Below are positions 24,776 through 37,657 of a stretch of 64,000 nucleotides of DNA, piece by piece. This stretch comes from Ignelater luminosus. Its lineage: Eukaryota > Arthropoda > Insecta > Coleoptera > Elateridae. The notes beneath the pieces are model-generated. The model saw only the letters and a list, made by a program, of their open reading frames with translations. It was not told the origin of the DNA and did not search any database. The stretch lies in assembly GCA_011009095.1 (NCBI GenBank), contig VTPC01001891.1:238768-302767 (forward strand), written 5' to 3'. The number at the start of each line of letters is the position of its first letter. The first letter of the stretch is position 1. The translations under genes were made by a program, and so were the position numbers.

Positions 24776-26197
24776 GTAAGTCAATCACTAATAAAAAAAA
24801 TTATAATCTATTACTACTCTAGCAGAAGATAATTAATAGATCGACCTAATTGTAATTCCTGCTGGAATATTTAATGCAATTTTTTACGAATCTTGTAATT
24901 ATTTTCTTATTTTGTACACCCTACTTTTGGTTCTTTTTGAAACGCGAGCTATACTAGAAGTCTATTTATCGAAATGACAATTCTTGTCCAGTTCATTTAG
25001 TGAACATAAGATGCCTCTTAAATCGCCTTAGTGAACTATTGCAGTAATTTTATGTAAATGCTATTTTTTTCAGTTAGAGATTATGATAATAATTATAATA
25101 ATTATTACTCTGGAAAAGTCTATAATAGTTTATTACAGGAAAAACAGAATTTTATGACCCCGACGCGACGCGACGCAGACGCTCACTGTCAACATAAAAT
25201 AAAGAGGGGAGGGTTTGATTATATAGCTGTTGTCGACTTATTCTCAAGAGGTAAAGCAGAAAAATGGGTCAGATCAACGTGCGCCAATGACGGCAAGTCA
25301 GTCCAAATAGTGAAGACTCATCTACTAAGACGCTGGAAAAAATTAAATATTGCTAAGCTTTTTGCTTGATAGTTAATCTTGAAAGAGACACACGTATGTC
25401 AAAGCTTTGCCTGTAACGTTAAATACTTCATGGGATTTAGAAAAATAGGCTTCGTAGACTAGGTCGCTGTTTCTCGGAGCTGGTTCACAGTGGTTCACAG
25501 CAATCCGGGAGCCTGCAACTGAGTCAAGTAGAAAAGCAACCAAACACAAAATACCAGTTAACAGAAAACTTGAAATACAAATAAAAACGCAATTTGATAT
25601 ACAGAACATCATATGGAACATTAATGGTGCAAATCAAATTGCACAGCAAACAAATACTTAATATAATTGCGTAAGTTAATTTCCAGGTAAAGTTAACAGT
25701 CTATGATCTAATATTTATTTAATGTAACACAATTAAGATAAAAGTTGGCATCTATGTTCTAGGAAAACAAAATATTAATTTATAAATAGACAATAACTAT
25801 AAATCTAGACGAAAAGCGTTGTGCTATTGTTCCAGACCCTCTTAGTTTGACACCCTGCATTTCGAAAACGGTGCATTCTAGGAAAAATGTTATACGACAA
25901 AATACGCTTAGTTTCTGTCAAGGAATGCGATGCAAACAATTGCAGCCTGTTTTTAACATAATATATAAGTTTACTGTAGGCCGTTAAATCTAAGCGATTG
26001 GACATTGGACAAAGCATTGCACAATCGGGGACATTGAAATTGCCCATTTCAGGTAGCCTGTACGCCGACAGGTTACAGTCTCAATTCTACATATATTGGG
26101 GTGTAAATCTTTTTAAGTAAGTCGGCTTAATTCTAAAACAATACCTATTGCTTGTTGTCTCTGGTACAGGAGTTAAAGTGAGATATTTTGCTACTTA
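24776..26197. other. Noncoding DNA after Gr copy 2
   Basis: I searched for a C-terminal Gr exon and did not see one. An open frame at 25058-25369 follows a fair acceptor (TTTTTTTCAG at 25065-25074) but its translation (SVRDYDNNYNNYYSGKVYN) has no receptor features. A minus-strand frame at 25805-26047 (MGNFNVPDCAMLCPMSNRLD) looks compositionally protein-like and might be a retroelement tail, but I cannot name it. Confidence 0.4.
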
Positions 26198-27061
26198 CGA
26201 GGTATGTGAGAAAAGTAATAAGACTGATTTCATACTAACCAAAGTTTTTATTTTTTTCAAACAACAATGTTATCCCCTTCAAAGTAGTTTCCTTGGGCAG
26301 CTATACACCGGCGGAGTCGTTGTTCCCACTCTTGGTAGCAGCGCTGGAAGTCTTCAACTGGTATGGCTTTTAACTGGTCGGTCACAGTCTTTTGAATGTT
26401 CTCCAGAGTTCCAAAATGACGTCCTTTTGGGACATGTTTCAATTTCGGGAAAAGGAAAAAGTCACAAGGACTCAAATCAGGTGAATAGGGGGGGATGAGG
26501 AACAACAGTAATGCGTTTTGAGGTCAAAAATTCATTGATGAAAATTGCTGAGTGACACGGAGCATGGTCATGATGCCTGTCAAAATTTGATGCACGGAGA
26601 AAGTGTTTAAATTTAACTGTTCACTCATCATCCTTATTGTTAAACGACGGTCTGATCTCACAAGAGCCCTCACACGTTCAACGTTTTCGTCAGTTTTTGA
26701 AGTTGAAGGTCTCCCTGAGCGAGGTTCATCTTCAACGTGTTCTCGGCCGTCCAAAAATGATTTGTGCCAGCGGAAAACTTGTGCTCTTGATAAGCATAGA
26801 CCCATAGACCTATTTCAACTTTTCAAAAGTCACACTCGCACAACGTTGCTCTAAATTCCGATGCTCCATTTCTGTAACACACAACAAAAACACAACTTCA
26901 CTGATGGCGCTGTCAAAAATAATGTGTTAGCTGTACGGAGTTGTAACTCGGACTGAGGAAGTGGAAGCGATAAACAAACCGGTTTAGCACAGGCCGGTAG
27001 ACACAACTTTGCCAGATCTCCCGCAGTGTTGCCAGTCTCATTACTTTTCTCACACACCTTG
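26198..27061. mobile_element. Internally deleted mariner element with intact ends
   Basis: The ends form inverted repeats of about 30 bases: left CGAGGTATGTGAGAAAAGTA then ATAAGACTG, right CAGTCTCATTACTTTTCTCA then CACACCTTG, with three mismatches. TA lies on each side (26196-26197, 27062-27063), the target duplication of mariners. At 864 bases it is about 0.4 kb short of a normal mariner. The transposase inside is on the minus strand. Confidence 0.93.
26257..26869 (-). pseudogene. Mariner transposase, internally deleted
   Basis: Mariner transposases are DD34D enzymes. This one starts MEHRNLEQRCASVTFEKLK (from 26869), meets a stop and a frameshift, then reads LSRAQVFRWHKSFLDGREHV, EDEPRSGRPSTSK and RRLTIRMMSEQLNLNTF, the DNA-binding region and linker. 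After VHQILT the sequence jumps to the remains of a HDHAPCHS-like motif (near 26570) and, in another frame, to PYSPDLSPCDFFLFPKLKHV (third catalytic Asp) and the normal end QGNYFEGDNIVV. The block with the first catalytic Asp is deleted, and a shorter stretch is missing near the N-terminus. It cannot be active but could be mobilised by an intact relative. Confidence 0.92.
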
Positions 27062-28761
27062 TATATTAGATGTTTGCCCATCTCTTCTACAATTATTAAC
27101 GAACGGAACGAAATTAACGCTAATTGAGAGGTGATCAATCGCTATTGCTTTATGTTTAGGTATATTTGAAATATACTATTAAACTTGATGCCTAGCAGTA
27201 AAGTGATGATTCTATTAACTTATTTCATTATCCATAAATAAAACATAAAGTTCTCTTCAATACTCAGATAAAATTTTTGTTTGGATTTTTTATTCAGCAA
27301 ATTCTCATAAGATATTTGATATTGCCCTTGAATATGACAATACTGTTATTAGAAAATTAATATTAACATCGACATTAAATGTTCAGCTCGATCTTTCTCA
27401 GAATTTTTGTTATGCAACTGTTAAGAGAATGTTACATTTGTATCGATTTACGATGATTGTCGAGGACGGCCGAACATACAAGTAAAGGGTGCGCAAGAAA
27501 TGTAATAGCAACCCTCTGCCTCTTTCACAGCGACAGCCGTCGAACACAGACACGCTCAGACGTGTGAACAATTCAGATTTAAATAAACGTCTTTTACATT
27601 TACAATTCAGGAGTATTTTTATTCAATTATACAGTTCATTATATTGAAGTACATTTACAATTTGCAACAGGAACCTTAGGATTTATTGCATGATCATAAA
27701 GGGAAGTAAATTAACTATTGAATTCCAATACTAAAAATCTATATTGTCATTGAAACGTTTTTGTGATGACGTCATAACTAAAAAACAAATGAAAGTCGGA
27801 AGGTGAATTGCACATATTAATGTGTATTTTTAAAAACTAAAATCGACCTGTTTCAGCGTTGGTTTTTTTTTATAATATTCCATACTTTAATCCTACACTG
27901 TATGTACATACACAGAGAGCAATTGTTGAATATTATATTTGATGTTAGTTAAAGGTTACATTAAATATGCCAAGTTGGGTGTTGCAGCAATCAATTTCAA
28001 TCTATTGATTTCCAAATAAATCGTTTTAAAATAATGAAAATAACATTGCTTACGTTAATCTAATCTTAATTTGAATAATCAAAAATGACCTACCTTTCAT
28101 AGCACACCATTATCATTTAAGGACCTTGTACAGTGAGATTTTTAAATGTCGCCCAGAAAAAACTACTTTCAATAGAGATGTTATCTATATTTACATCCAT
28201 CTACTGTTATCTACTTATAAGGTGAAGTTAACCTATGATCAGTCTTGTTTTTAATGCTATATACTCGCAAAACAGTACCGTTAAAGTGGTTAAATTGTGT
28301 TAAATTTCAAAATTTTAATTAACTAAAAATAAAAATCTAATTAAAAACAAATAAATGGTAGTGAGAAAATATACCGTGAGAGCAACAAGAAACCAAGTCA
28401 AAATTTCTTGGCTTTGATAGTTTCGTATTAATAAAAATGTAAAACAAATTAAAATAATGCAAGCGACGTTTAAATTTTATTTAGGTTATTTCTTAAGTGA
28501 CCAGTATAATTAATCATAATTATAATAATTTACAAAACTTTATAAATTTAAAAATGTTAAGATAAAATTTTCATATTAGAATCTATCAAGAATGAAAATG
28601 GCGAATGGGAATTTCAATAGTCAAAGTGATTATGACATTTAAAAGTTTAATGTTTGAATTCATAAGTTAAGAATTACTCCAAGACAAAATTTAAAATTTC
28701 AGGGGTATCTTTGACTTAGTTTCTCGTTGCTCTCGTTTTAGTAAAATACGTTTTTGCACGA
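27062..28761. other. Noncoding DNA
   Basis: No supported gene. A GC-richer patch at 27460-27570 (CGACAGCCGTCGAACACAGA) followed by AATAAA might be part of an LTR or promoter; not resolved. Confidence 0.4.
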
Positions 28762-29275
28762 CCGTCTGTAAAGTTGGCGCTTTACAACTAGTTGTCAATG
28801 TCGAAAGTTGACAGTTGAAGCGGTCATTGTTAAAATGGGGTATGTGCAAAATTTCAAATTGCTGTAAAACATTTGTAAATTCTTTTCTTTTTTTAACAGA
28901 GAGCGGTAAAATCAATTTGTAGAAAAGTCAGGACAAAACTGTCAGCACTAAAGTCATAAGAAATTTCCTTTTCTTTTTGTTAAGCAGTTTTTTTAACTTA
29001 ACCAACAATTTGATTTTTGTTACATATCCCTTTTTAACAATGACCGTTTCAATTATAAACATTTGCAATTAATTTCACGTATCGATGTCGTAATGAAATC
29101 ATTATACGCTCCTATGATCTTGGCCAACTTCATTTTTTAAATCTACCGTCAATGGTTTTTATTTATTATTTTCTTTAAAATACGTTCGTGCAAAAAATAT
29201 TGTTTGCAATTCGAGTGTAAAGTGTGTTTCTTGAATTCGTAGGGTTTATGGCACGAGCGACAGCGAATGCCATAA
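28762..29275 (+). repeat. Diverged duplication, copy A
   Basis: Begins GTCTGTAAAGTTGGCGCTTT and contains GTTGACAGTTG. After an insertion of about 0.2 kb comes ATAAACATTTGCAATTAATT, then CCTATGATCTTGGCCAACTT, then TATGGCACGAGCGACAGCG. All these blocks recur in the same order in copy B at 29339-29620. Confidence 0.85.
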
Positions 29276-29338
29276 ACTTCCCACTCATTCAAAAAACTTC
29301 ACTTTACACTCTTGTTATCTAAATAACCATTTTGCATT

Positions 29339-29620
29339 ACTGTTTGTAAAGTTGGCGGTTTACAACTGGTGGTCAATGTCAAAAGTTGACAGTTATAAAC
29401 ATTTGCAATTAATTCGTCGTATCGATGTTATAAAGGTGTATCGATGTTACAGTGAAATCATTACATGTTCCTATGATCTTGGCCAACTTCATTTTTTAAT
29501 TTACCGCCAGTGGTTTTTCTTTATTTTCTTTAAAATTCAGTCGTGAAAAAAATATTGTATATAACTCGAATGTAAATTATCGTTTTTGAACTCGTAGCGC
29601 TTATGGTACGAGCGACGGCC
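29339..29620 (+). repeat. Diverged duplication, copy B
   Basis: Carries the same blocks as copy A without the 0.2 kb insertion: CTGTTTGTAAAGTTGGCGGT, GTTGACAGTTATAAACATTT, CCTATGATCTTGGCCAACTT and TATGGTACGAGCGACGGCC. The function is unknown and no protein is encoded. Confidence 0.85.
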
Positions 29621-30300
29621 GGGCCTAAAAGCGGCCATTGTGTGCTCGTTTCTAGGACGTAAACCACACCATTTCAGCTAGCGGGCGTTAAAGTGCGAGC
29701 AACGGGCGTTAAAATAAAGTAAACAGGCTGTTGCTATGTTAATATGTATTATTTTAGTTGTTTACGATCGTTACTATAGTTAATCATTAATTGATTATCT
29801 AATGCATTATCGTGCATAAAATACTGTATGCATCTCTGGCGTAAAATACTTAAAGCCCACACTCGGGCTTTAAATATGTATATTAGGCCCTTAATACAAA
29901 AATACCTATTTTGCACAATCGGGCGTTTTTGCTAACTTACGAGCCATGTATTGCGGGCGGCAAGTTAATTTTACCGCCCACGGGCAGTAGTACAAAAATT
30001 TGTTTTAAATTTTTATTAATAATACATGTTTACAAAACTTCAATTTTTTTCAATTTTGAAATATTGTTTACATGATGAATCTTAGCGACAGTAATAACAA
30101 CAACCACTGCGTTTTTTTAATTTTAAAAAAATGATCAATTTGCTTAAAGTTTGCAATTTAACTTAGAAACTCGATTGTGCAGAAAACGTAAGCATATCGG
30201 GCGTTAGTACAACCGGTTTCGGGTAATATTGAGTACTTCGGGCTACGCCCTTAGTCCCCAAACCTATTACCCTCACATTGGTAGAACGTACTTACCGCCT
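29621..30300. other. Patch with recurrent GGGCG motifs
   Basis: An AT-rich stretch punctuated by GGGCG/CGCCC words: GCGGGCGTTAAAG, AACGGGCGTTAAAA, ATCGGGCGTTTTTG, GCGGGCGGCAAG, ATCGGGCGTTAG and GGGCTACGCCC. The core CGGGCGTTA recurs several times. No coding sequence. It may be a decayed repeat family or a protein-binding array; nothing here decides. Confidence 0.45.
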
Positions 30301-30997
30301 TCGTTGCTTAAATAACTAATTTTTTTTATTTACAAAACTATTGCAACATTAAATGAGTTAAATAAATATTTTTCTCTTACCTTTACAATCCACAAAGTCA
30401 AATAATGTAATTTATTAACTTTTTTGTTTTCAATCTTTATTAACATCTTCTTAAATACATTAGATAGATAAATAATTATAAAACAGCAACAAAATTCTGA
30501 TACAAAAAACAAAATATAAATTAAAAAATAAATCACTCAAACTGATAAATATACAAATAAAATTCCTCCAAATATTGTAGAGTTAGTAGGGTTGCCATGT
30601 TGCAACCCGTCACCGTCGTCGTGAAGCTGCTCAATAAATAATTGCAGTATATTCCAATAACGATTGGGTGTTCAAGAGTGTAAACCATAACCTAAAATTT
30701 TAAACATATCTAGTTTATCTTAATTTGTAAATAAACGCAAAAAGACTGTTTAATGAAACTTTACAAACGAAACAAGTAGAAAAGAATAAAACACGGAATA
30801 AAATCATAACACTTTCAACCTCTAAACACCAACGCAAAGCAAACAAAAATGGACGGCGTAACAAACACGTGACAAACATAACATACGTAAACATTTTTTT
30901 CAATAATTGTATTTTTATCAATTTCGCTTTGTCAGAACAAAACGCCATTGCTTAATCAGAATTACTACAAGATATGTGTTCTGTGATTACTAGGGTA
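30301..30997. other. AT-rich noncoding DNA
   Basis: Minus-strand hydrophobic open frames at 30330-30536 and 30715-30948 are low complexity and do not match Gr motifs. Confidence 0.5.
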
Positions 30998-32964
30998 GGG
31001 TCAATCCATTGCAAGTGGTCTAAACCATGTTACTCGACCGTTTAAAAAAAAATTAATATTTTTACTGTTATTTGCCTTAAGTATGAGTAGCCGAAAACAC
31101 ATATTATTTTATTTTTATACTTAACGGTTTAGAAATGACGGCCATTTGTACTCCACAGTGCACGCTGATTTCTGCGTTTGCAGACATTCACGAAAAATTA
31201 ATTTCCTACAGACTGGTTAGTCATCGACATTTCAAATAAAAACTATTGTTTTCTTTAAACCTTGTTCTATCTACTACTACTAAAAATGTTCGCGACGTTT
31301 TTAAATAACATTTTGAAAATTCGATATCTCCCACAATACGCAAATATCAAAGTTGAGATTTCTACTGCAGTTTACCACCATAGAATTGCATAATATCCAA
31401 ATCAATCAAATTTTCATCTGGTCCCTCACCAGAGATTTAAGCCTTAAAGTTAGGGCAAATTTGAAAATTTCGACGTTTTGGAACTGCATAAAAAATAAAG
31501 CAAGCAAGATTCGAGCTTCTTTCTTTTTCAGCATAAAGTGTTTTGCGATATGTACCAGTACAAAACAGATTAACTTTTATATTGCACCCCTTCCATAAAA
31601 AGACATCCCTTCAAAAGTGAGTTTATTTAAATTGTGTCACCAAATTTCAAGAGCAATTTTCATATATTAAATGACAATTTAGGACTTTAATAAAGGGAAC
31701 AAGAAAGATAGAGCAAGGTTTAAGAAAAAGAATAGTTTTTATTTGAAATGTCTATGACTAACCAGTCCGTAGGAAATTAATTTTCCGTAGATGTCTGCAA
31801 ACGCAAAAATCAGCGGGCACCATGGAGTACAAATGGCCGTCATTTCTAAACCGTTAAGTATAAAAATAAAATAATATGGTTTCAATATTATTTATAGAGA
31901 AAAATAATAAAAATGAGCGATATTTATGGTATTATTGAATGCAGAGTGTGATTCACAGTGAAAACGTGTCAACCTCGCAAACAATATGTTACCGCGAAAA
32001 TTTAAATCTCAGTAAAATGCATTTAAATGTAAGAACAGTCAAAATTTAATAGTGACATCGAATCAATGAATAACAATATTTAATTGTTGCATAAAATTTA
32101 TTAATTAAAATGTTATAAGTTATTGATATATAGGTATTAAATTCTTTTAATACTAATTAACAATTATCAAAATATAATCTGAAAAATGCACATAACAGTA
32201 ATAATAAACTATAATTAAATTCCCATCTTCTAAATTAATAATATACTTTAAATAAACTTCAAATATGCTGTTTTATAATTAAATTTTTTTTCGGGATTCG
32301 ACATGATAATAAATTAAAATAAACACTTTTTCAATTACAAAACACTAACCTCGAACGGCATCAATGTTGTAAATGTAAACAGTCACATTACTGCGCAATG
32401 CGCATACGCATGCATTATTTTTGAAATGGAGAAAATTAAAACTACCAACTATTAAAATATGGCGGTATTGTCACGTTTCACTAGATAATAATAATAACTT
32501 ACTTTATTTAATTAATATTATTAAAATCAAATTTATCATTTCTTGGGATATATTCTAATTTTTTTTAACGTATATTGAAATAATTTTTATTAGTGATTTC
32601 TGATATAAAAAATTTATGTATTTTTTCTTTTTGAAGTTAATTTCAGGGTACAGTCACGGACAAGGTTATTTTGTAATTCTTACAAATATTAAAAATTTTA
32701 TTTAAAAATTACTTAGTCAAACAAATTTCTATTTTTTAAAAAATTTGTTATTAAAAACAAGCACGTGAAAAACAATTTTTCATTTAAATGCCGTATTTTA
32801 AAAAATATTGAAAGATATTAATTTAGTAAAAATTTTTTATACTTTTGTTTCCGATCGTACCTACAATTCATCCTTAAGGCAAATAACAGTAAAAATATTA
32901 ATTTTTTTTAAATAGTCGAGCAACTAAAATTTGTTTTTCTGGACTGTTTGAAATGGATTGACCC
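30998..32964. mobile_element. 2 kb composite inverted-repeat element
   Basis: The outer ends are GGGTCAATCCATT (30998) and AATGGATTGACCC (to 32964). The inverted match continues inward through CTCGACCGTTTAAAAAAAAA and CTGTTATTTGCCTTAAG (left, to about 31084), complementing CTTAAGGCAAATAACAG (from about 32875). A second, closer inverted repeat lies inside near the left end: arms 31099-31271 and 31709-31877, sharing CTTAACGGTTTAGAAATGAC and CTGGTTAGTCAT. No transposase is visible. The arrangement fits a non-autonomous DNA element with a nested or duplicated terminal region. Confidence 0.82.
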
Positions 32965-33087
32965 AGTAAGAAGGCTAGCCAAGCTGGTAATATTCAAAAG
33001 TAATGGTTTTATGATAATTACTAAGAGCTAAACTTTGCTTAAAAGTATTTATTAAAATACACAGTTAATTTAATTATAGATATACAA

Positions 33088-33400
33088 CTATGTCTTTTCA
33101 ACGAACTCCGAAGGAATCGTTACTGAATTTGCGAAGTCTGTCTGCATGTCTGTCTGTCCGCATTTTTTTTTAAATTTTGAAATTTTGACTTCAGATTTGA
33201 AGTCTACATCAAAAACTAAAGACGACGTGGTGTCTTCGGTTTTTGATAACTTTTCGGGAACATGGTCAAAATGACCTCCGAAGATTGGAAATTTTTTTAA
33301 AAAACCTTTTACTTTAGAATCGTATTCTACATCAAAAAATAAGATACTCCAGAACATGGTTAAAATGGCGGCTGAAATTTAAAAAAAACAAAAAGGAGTT
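33088..33400. repeat. Degenerate repeat with GTCTGTCTG motif
   Basis: Contains TGTCTGCATGTCTGTCTGTC and repeated AAGxCTACATCAAAAAxTAA phrases (near 33200 and 33328), as well as GAACATGGTxAAAATGxC twice (near 33259 and 33352). The two halves look like diverged tandem copies about 95-130 bases apart. The 89-codon minus-strand open frame over it is probably incidental. Confidence 0.45.
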
Positions 33401-36400
33401 TGCTATGGTTCCCAAATGCTTACATTTGTTATGTATGTTATATCTATTAGTAATTTGCAGTTCATTAAAAGTTATTTTTGGCAAGGTGTTTATCCAAATG
33501 TCCAGGAAAGTAAGTACTTTTAAGTATTATACTTTCATATCTTTGTGTTTATTGGATGAGTTTTACTGATTTTTACCATGTTGGAATTTGCCTAGTCTTT
33601 GCGTAAGAATTTCAATCTACGCTTTCCCTTAAATCATAGGCGCTTTAGTCTTGATGCAGTACAGTAGTTGTACGCACAGAACCTTCTTACAAAGATGAGT
33701 GAGATCCTTGAAAACTTTCAGTCTTCCACATTAAACTGTTAACGCTGCTACAACGTATGTTTTTTGTCTCTCTCCATTGACAAACACAAATCACACTTGT
33801 TAGGAAAATTCAAAAATAAGTTAATCTTCCCTTAACGTGTTAAGAAAATCCCGAAATAATTGAATCTTCTCTTAACGTGTTCATAATTTCTGTAAATAAT
33901 AAAATATCGTTTTATTATTTTCAATCTTTTCCTTTTCTAAATACGTTATTGTTTTTAGAAATTAACTTTATCGTCTTTCTGTAGCATAAAAACCTCTTGG
34001 TTTAATGCCCCTTGACATTATTAGATTTATGACTTGGGAACGTTAAATTTTTCTAGAACTCTCTTATAAAAATGTTTTCTTAATGTCAAATTAGAAATAA
34101 ATTAGGGCTTTGCATAAAATAAAATTGCCCCTGAATTTGTATTTTTCAGATTTAATTTTCCCAATTCACCAAATCTTGTTTTCTTATATTTTATGATCCT
34201 TTAAACCATAAAACTGTCACTTTGTCTGGCTTGGGCAAGATTTATTTTGTCTATAATTGTAGAGTGCAACGTTGAAATTTCTAGCTAAATCACACCCTTC
34301 TCGAATTATTTTATTAATTGATCTGTCGTCATTTTCGCAACAGAACTCGAGGAAGTTCAACAAGAGTTATCAAAGAAGAAACACGCGTTTTCGGTGTTCT
34401 TCCCTTGTGAAGTTTAAACTTTGAGTGATTTCGCGAATTATCGATAAATAGTTCAAGTGGTGGACTAATCTCTGCTAAGGTGAAAGTTTTGCCTAAATGT
34501 AAACATCGCCAATACATTCTGTCATTGCTAAATATCCTTCTGACAATATCTGGAGTACACCAGACGTGTCGCTATCGTTCCGTATCACTAAAATCCTCGC
34601 CCGCTGGGCGGACCTACTAAATGAATTCACAGCGAACTCTCATTAAACTACCGTACCGTTAATTTTCCCGTTATATCTGAACATTTTATCGAACCTCTAC
34701 GAGATTTGTACCGCCTCGCTCTGTATAGATATTTGAAAGACAATTAAATATCTCTTTAAATTACTAATGTATGTGAAAGCTGTCCATTTCTACACAACTA
34801 ATGTATTATCTGTAAGTTAAACTTTGTGTGAACCAGTGCCGTGAGTTAAGTGTTTACCGTGCCAACAAATTGGTTTTTATTGGATTAGTTCCAGTTATAT
34901 AGTAAATAATTTTACCTTTTTAAATATTTTTTATAAAGAAGCAACGTTGACGCTTACAACTTGTCAACGTATTGACTCAATTATATGCGAATATATTTGC
35001 ATAATATCGTCTCGTCATCAGCTGCCTTGGAAGAAAGTAATCTACAATCAAGGTTACTGAATCATCGCTTCACAGTGGTAAAAAACCTTATGCCATTATT
35101 TAATTAATAGAAATTCGTTGTTTATCGAATTGTAACGTAACGAATTTGTTCCGAGATATTATCAATTTTTTCGTTGATGCTTTTAAGAAGAAGATTTATA
35201 AAGTCGATGCTTGTTTTGATCGTTTATTTATGTTAGGTGTTGATAACGGCAGTTCTTGTTACTGTATAACTTTGTCAAATTGTTCTTGTTTAACAATTTA
35301 CTTAATAAATATTGGGATCCAAGGTTAAATTCAAAACACCTACAGGTGACAAGTTTAATTAGATTATCGCTATTTTTTTTGAATTTTTCACGTTATAATA
35401 TTCATGCTTCTTTCATAAATGACCGCTAAATTTATAATATTTACGGACGATTCACTGTTTAAATGTTCATATTGCCTTCATGTTACCAACTTTTTATGCA
35501 GCACGTTTGGTTACTAAATCGTAAATATTAATAATTTAATGCAGCTAGTTTCATTTTATGTGTACTTATATTTTATGTATTTTTATGTGCTTATCTGATA
35601 TTTCTATGTGCTTGTAAATAAGTTTTTTAAACAGTGTAATCAGGATTGCTGTAACCTGCTTCCTATGCTAATAGATGTTATTAACTTATCTTTCTTTTAT
35701 TGTGTTCTGAGCCTACTCCTAGAATATTTCAGGAATCAGCTGTTTCGAAATCAAGGACGTTGACCTTCACATACGGATATATTATTAGCTTAATCCCGCA
35801 TTGGGAAAGTAAGTATCTAAATAGGGGGCAGTACAATCTCAGTTTCGTTTATTTGTGTATCGCTCGAACCTGTGGCAACCTTGGCAAACAGCTCGCCCAT
35901 TGACCTAGATCCGAAGATCAGCTGTAGGGTCTTCCATTTGAAATTAGGTCACCGACTTTCTACTGCGTTATTATTATCGTCTACCGCTGCCTTTAGGCCT
36001 TCCTCGCTCACACCCGACTTCGACTGTATAAAGGCTAGTATTACAGGTGGCATATCGATTTTATATATGGTTACGCTACCGATGGGTCACTAATCCTAGT
36101 TTTGTCCGTAACAAACTTGACAACTCTTACCCTAAGAAAATGACATATTGATATAAAATAATATTAAGGACTCTAATTATAACTATCTTTTAAAAACAAC
36201 ATTGACAAGCGTTTTTACGTTCTACTCATTAGAAAAACTACACATAAAATAATATCAGTATTTACTAAATACAAGAAACCTAAATTGATATCGACAACGT
36301 TACTAATTTTTACAGTTTTTATTTGTGGTGATAACTGAGATAATTTCTTTAAATGAGGCACCCAATGTGGTGTTACAATTTTAGAAGCTGCTCTTCTACT

Positions 36401-36754
36401 CGCAGACGATTTGAAATCCAAGAAACTGAAAAACAAAACAAAATTACAACATTCAAATAACTGTAAACATTGAAATAATTAAGTTAATGCTCTGTAACGA
36501 GTAAATAAATTACTAAGGCTCTAGAGCAAATGTCGAGTACTTGTATTAAAATAAAAGGACGTTGACAACATAAATACTATTCATAATCCTCATTTCAATC
36601 AAACCAGCGAACAGAACAAAATCAACAAATTGTTATTTGTATAAGTAATTTATTAATAGAATACGAAAAAGTATGTACTACATTACACATGTAAGTTTAT
36701 TGAAAGTAAGAAAAAAGAGAAGAAAAAACCAAAATAAGAAAAACACATTCTTAA
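33401..36754. other. Long noncoding stretch upstream of Gr copy 3
   Basis: No gene recognised. Short frames (34329-34517, 35146-35328, 35700-36093, 36215-36436) match no family. A TATA-like GTATAAAGG near 36026 follows a GC-richer segment and may be a promoter or LTR remnant. The purine-rich run AAAAAAGAGAAGAAAAAACC precedes the Gr start. Confidence 0.45.
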
Positions 36755-37657
36755 ATGGATTTGTACGACGCATTTCAACCATTACATATTTTGAGTAAAT
36801 CCTTAGGTTTGACTGCATATAGTATGATTACTGAACGTGAACGAAAAAAATACGTATTTAAAAAAAAAGATTTAATTTTATATAACGTGATAGTTACAGT
36901 TATAGTAACTTTTAACTTTTTAAATTGTTATAACAAGTTTGTTAATGTGACTAAAAATATTTCAGGAATTACAGTAGCTTTTGTAATGGTTGCGAATACT
37001 ATTAATTCAATAGGAGCTTTAATTCTTGCTCGTTTGTATAGAACACATTTTATTTCTTGTTTTGAAGATCTAGCAAATATTGATTACGAGATAAATAAAG
37101 TTACACGATGTAACTTTAATTATTTGACTATAGGAAGAAATGTAATATATCGAATTGTATTTTGTTTTTCCTTCATCATAGTAATAGCAGTCCTAGATCT
37201 AGTAGGAATGACATTTTATTCAGAAAATCTAGTTTGGGAATGTCTTGAAATAAGTTTGTATTTGATTACTTCAATAATGAATGTTGTTGTTTTCTTGTGT
37301 GTACACTTTTTAGTGAAAGAAATGTGTGAAAGATTTTGCAAAGTCAACGAATTTATGACTTATTCTTGCTATACTAACATCATAAATGAGGACTTCCTTG
37401 ATCAAATCAAGAGCATTTTCGGAATCTGTAAACATTTGTGGCATATCAGTAAAAAACTAAATATCTTGTTTGAAGGACATATTTTAAAAAAAATATTTAC
37501 AATTTCTATATATTCTGTATATTTATTATCTTTTTCAACTGCCACCTTTTTTTGGAACGATTACTTGATATATTACTTAGCTATTACTATATGGGTATGT
37601 CTAGAACTTGCACAAATCTCCGTTCTTCTGGGATATTTGGGCGACTTAAATAAAGAG
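36755..37657 (+). CDS. Gustatory receptor large exon (Gr copy 3)
   Basis: An intact 301-codon exon coding six membrane passes of an insect gustatory receptor. It starts MDLYDAFQPLHILSKSLGLT, closest in style to copy 2. Hydrophobic segments fall at about residues 38-60, 73-95, 132-152, 163-188, 247-265 and 275-296. The Gr signature is CKHLWHISKKLNILFEGHIL just before the fifth segment. It ends AAA GAG|GTAAGA, phase 0, matching the other copies; the frame stops 33 bases into the intron. The C-terminal TM7 and TYhF tail are missing, and none was found in the 7 kb before the next copy. No stops or shifts. It differs widely from the 45-59 kb cluster, so it is an older duplicate. Ligand unknown. 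Confidence 0.88.

Noticed and set aside
25058..25369. Frame after an acceptor-like TTTTTTTCAG, considered as the second exon of Gr copy 2
   Set aside because: The reading (SVRDYDNNYNNYYSG) shows no Gr C-terminal features.
25805..26047. Minus-strand frame MGNFNVPDCAMLCPMSNRLD as a retrotransposon tail
   Set aside because: Suggestive composition only; no diagnostic motif, so not annotated as such.
26148..26498. 116-codon plus-strand frame
   Set aside because: Lies over the mariner terminal repeat and antisense to its transposase.
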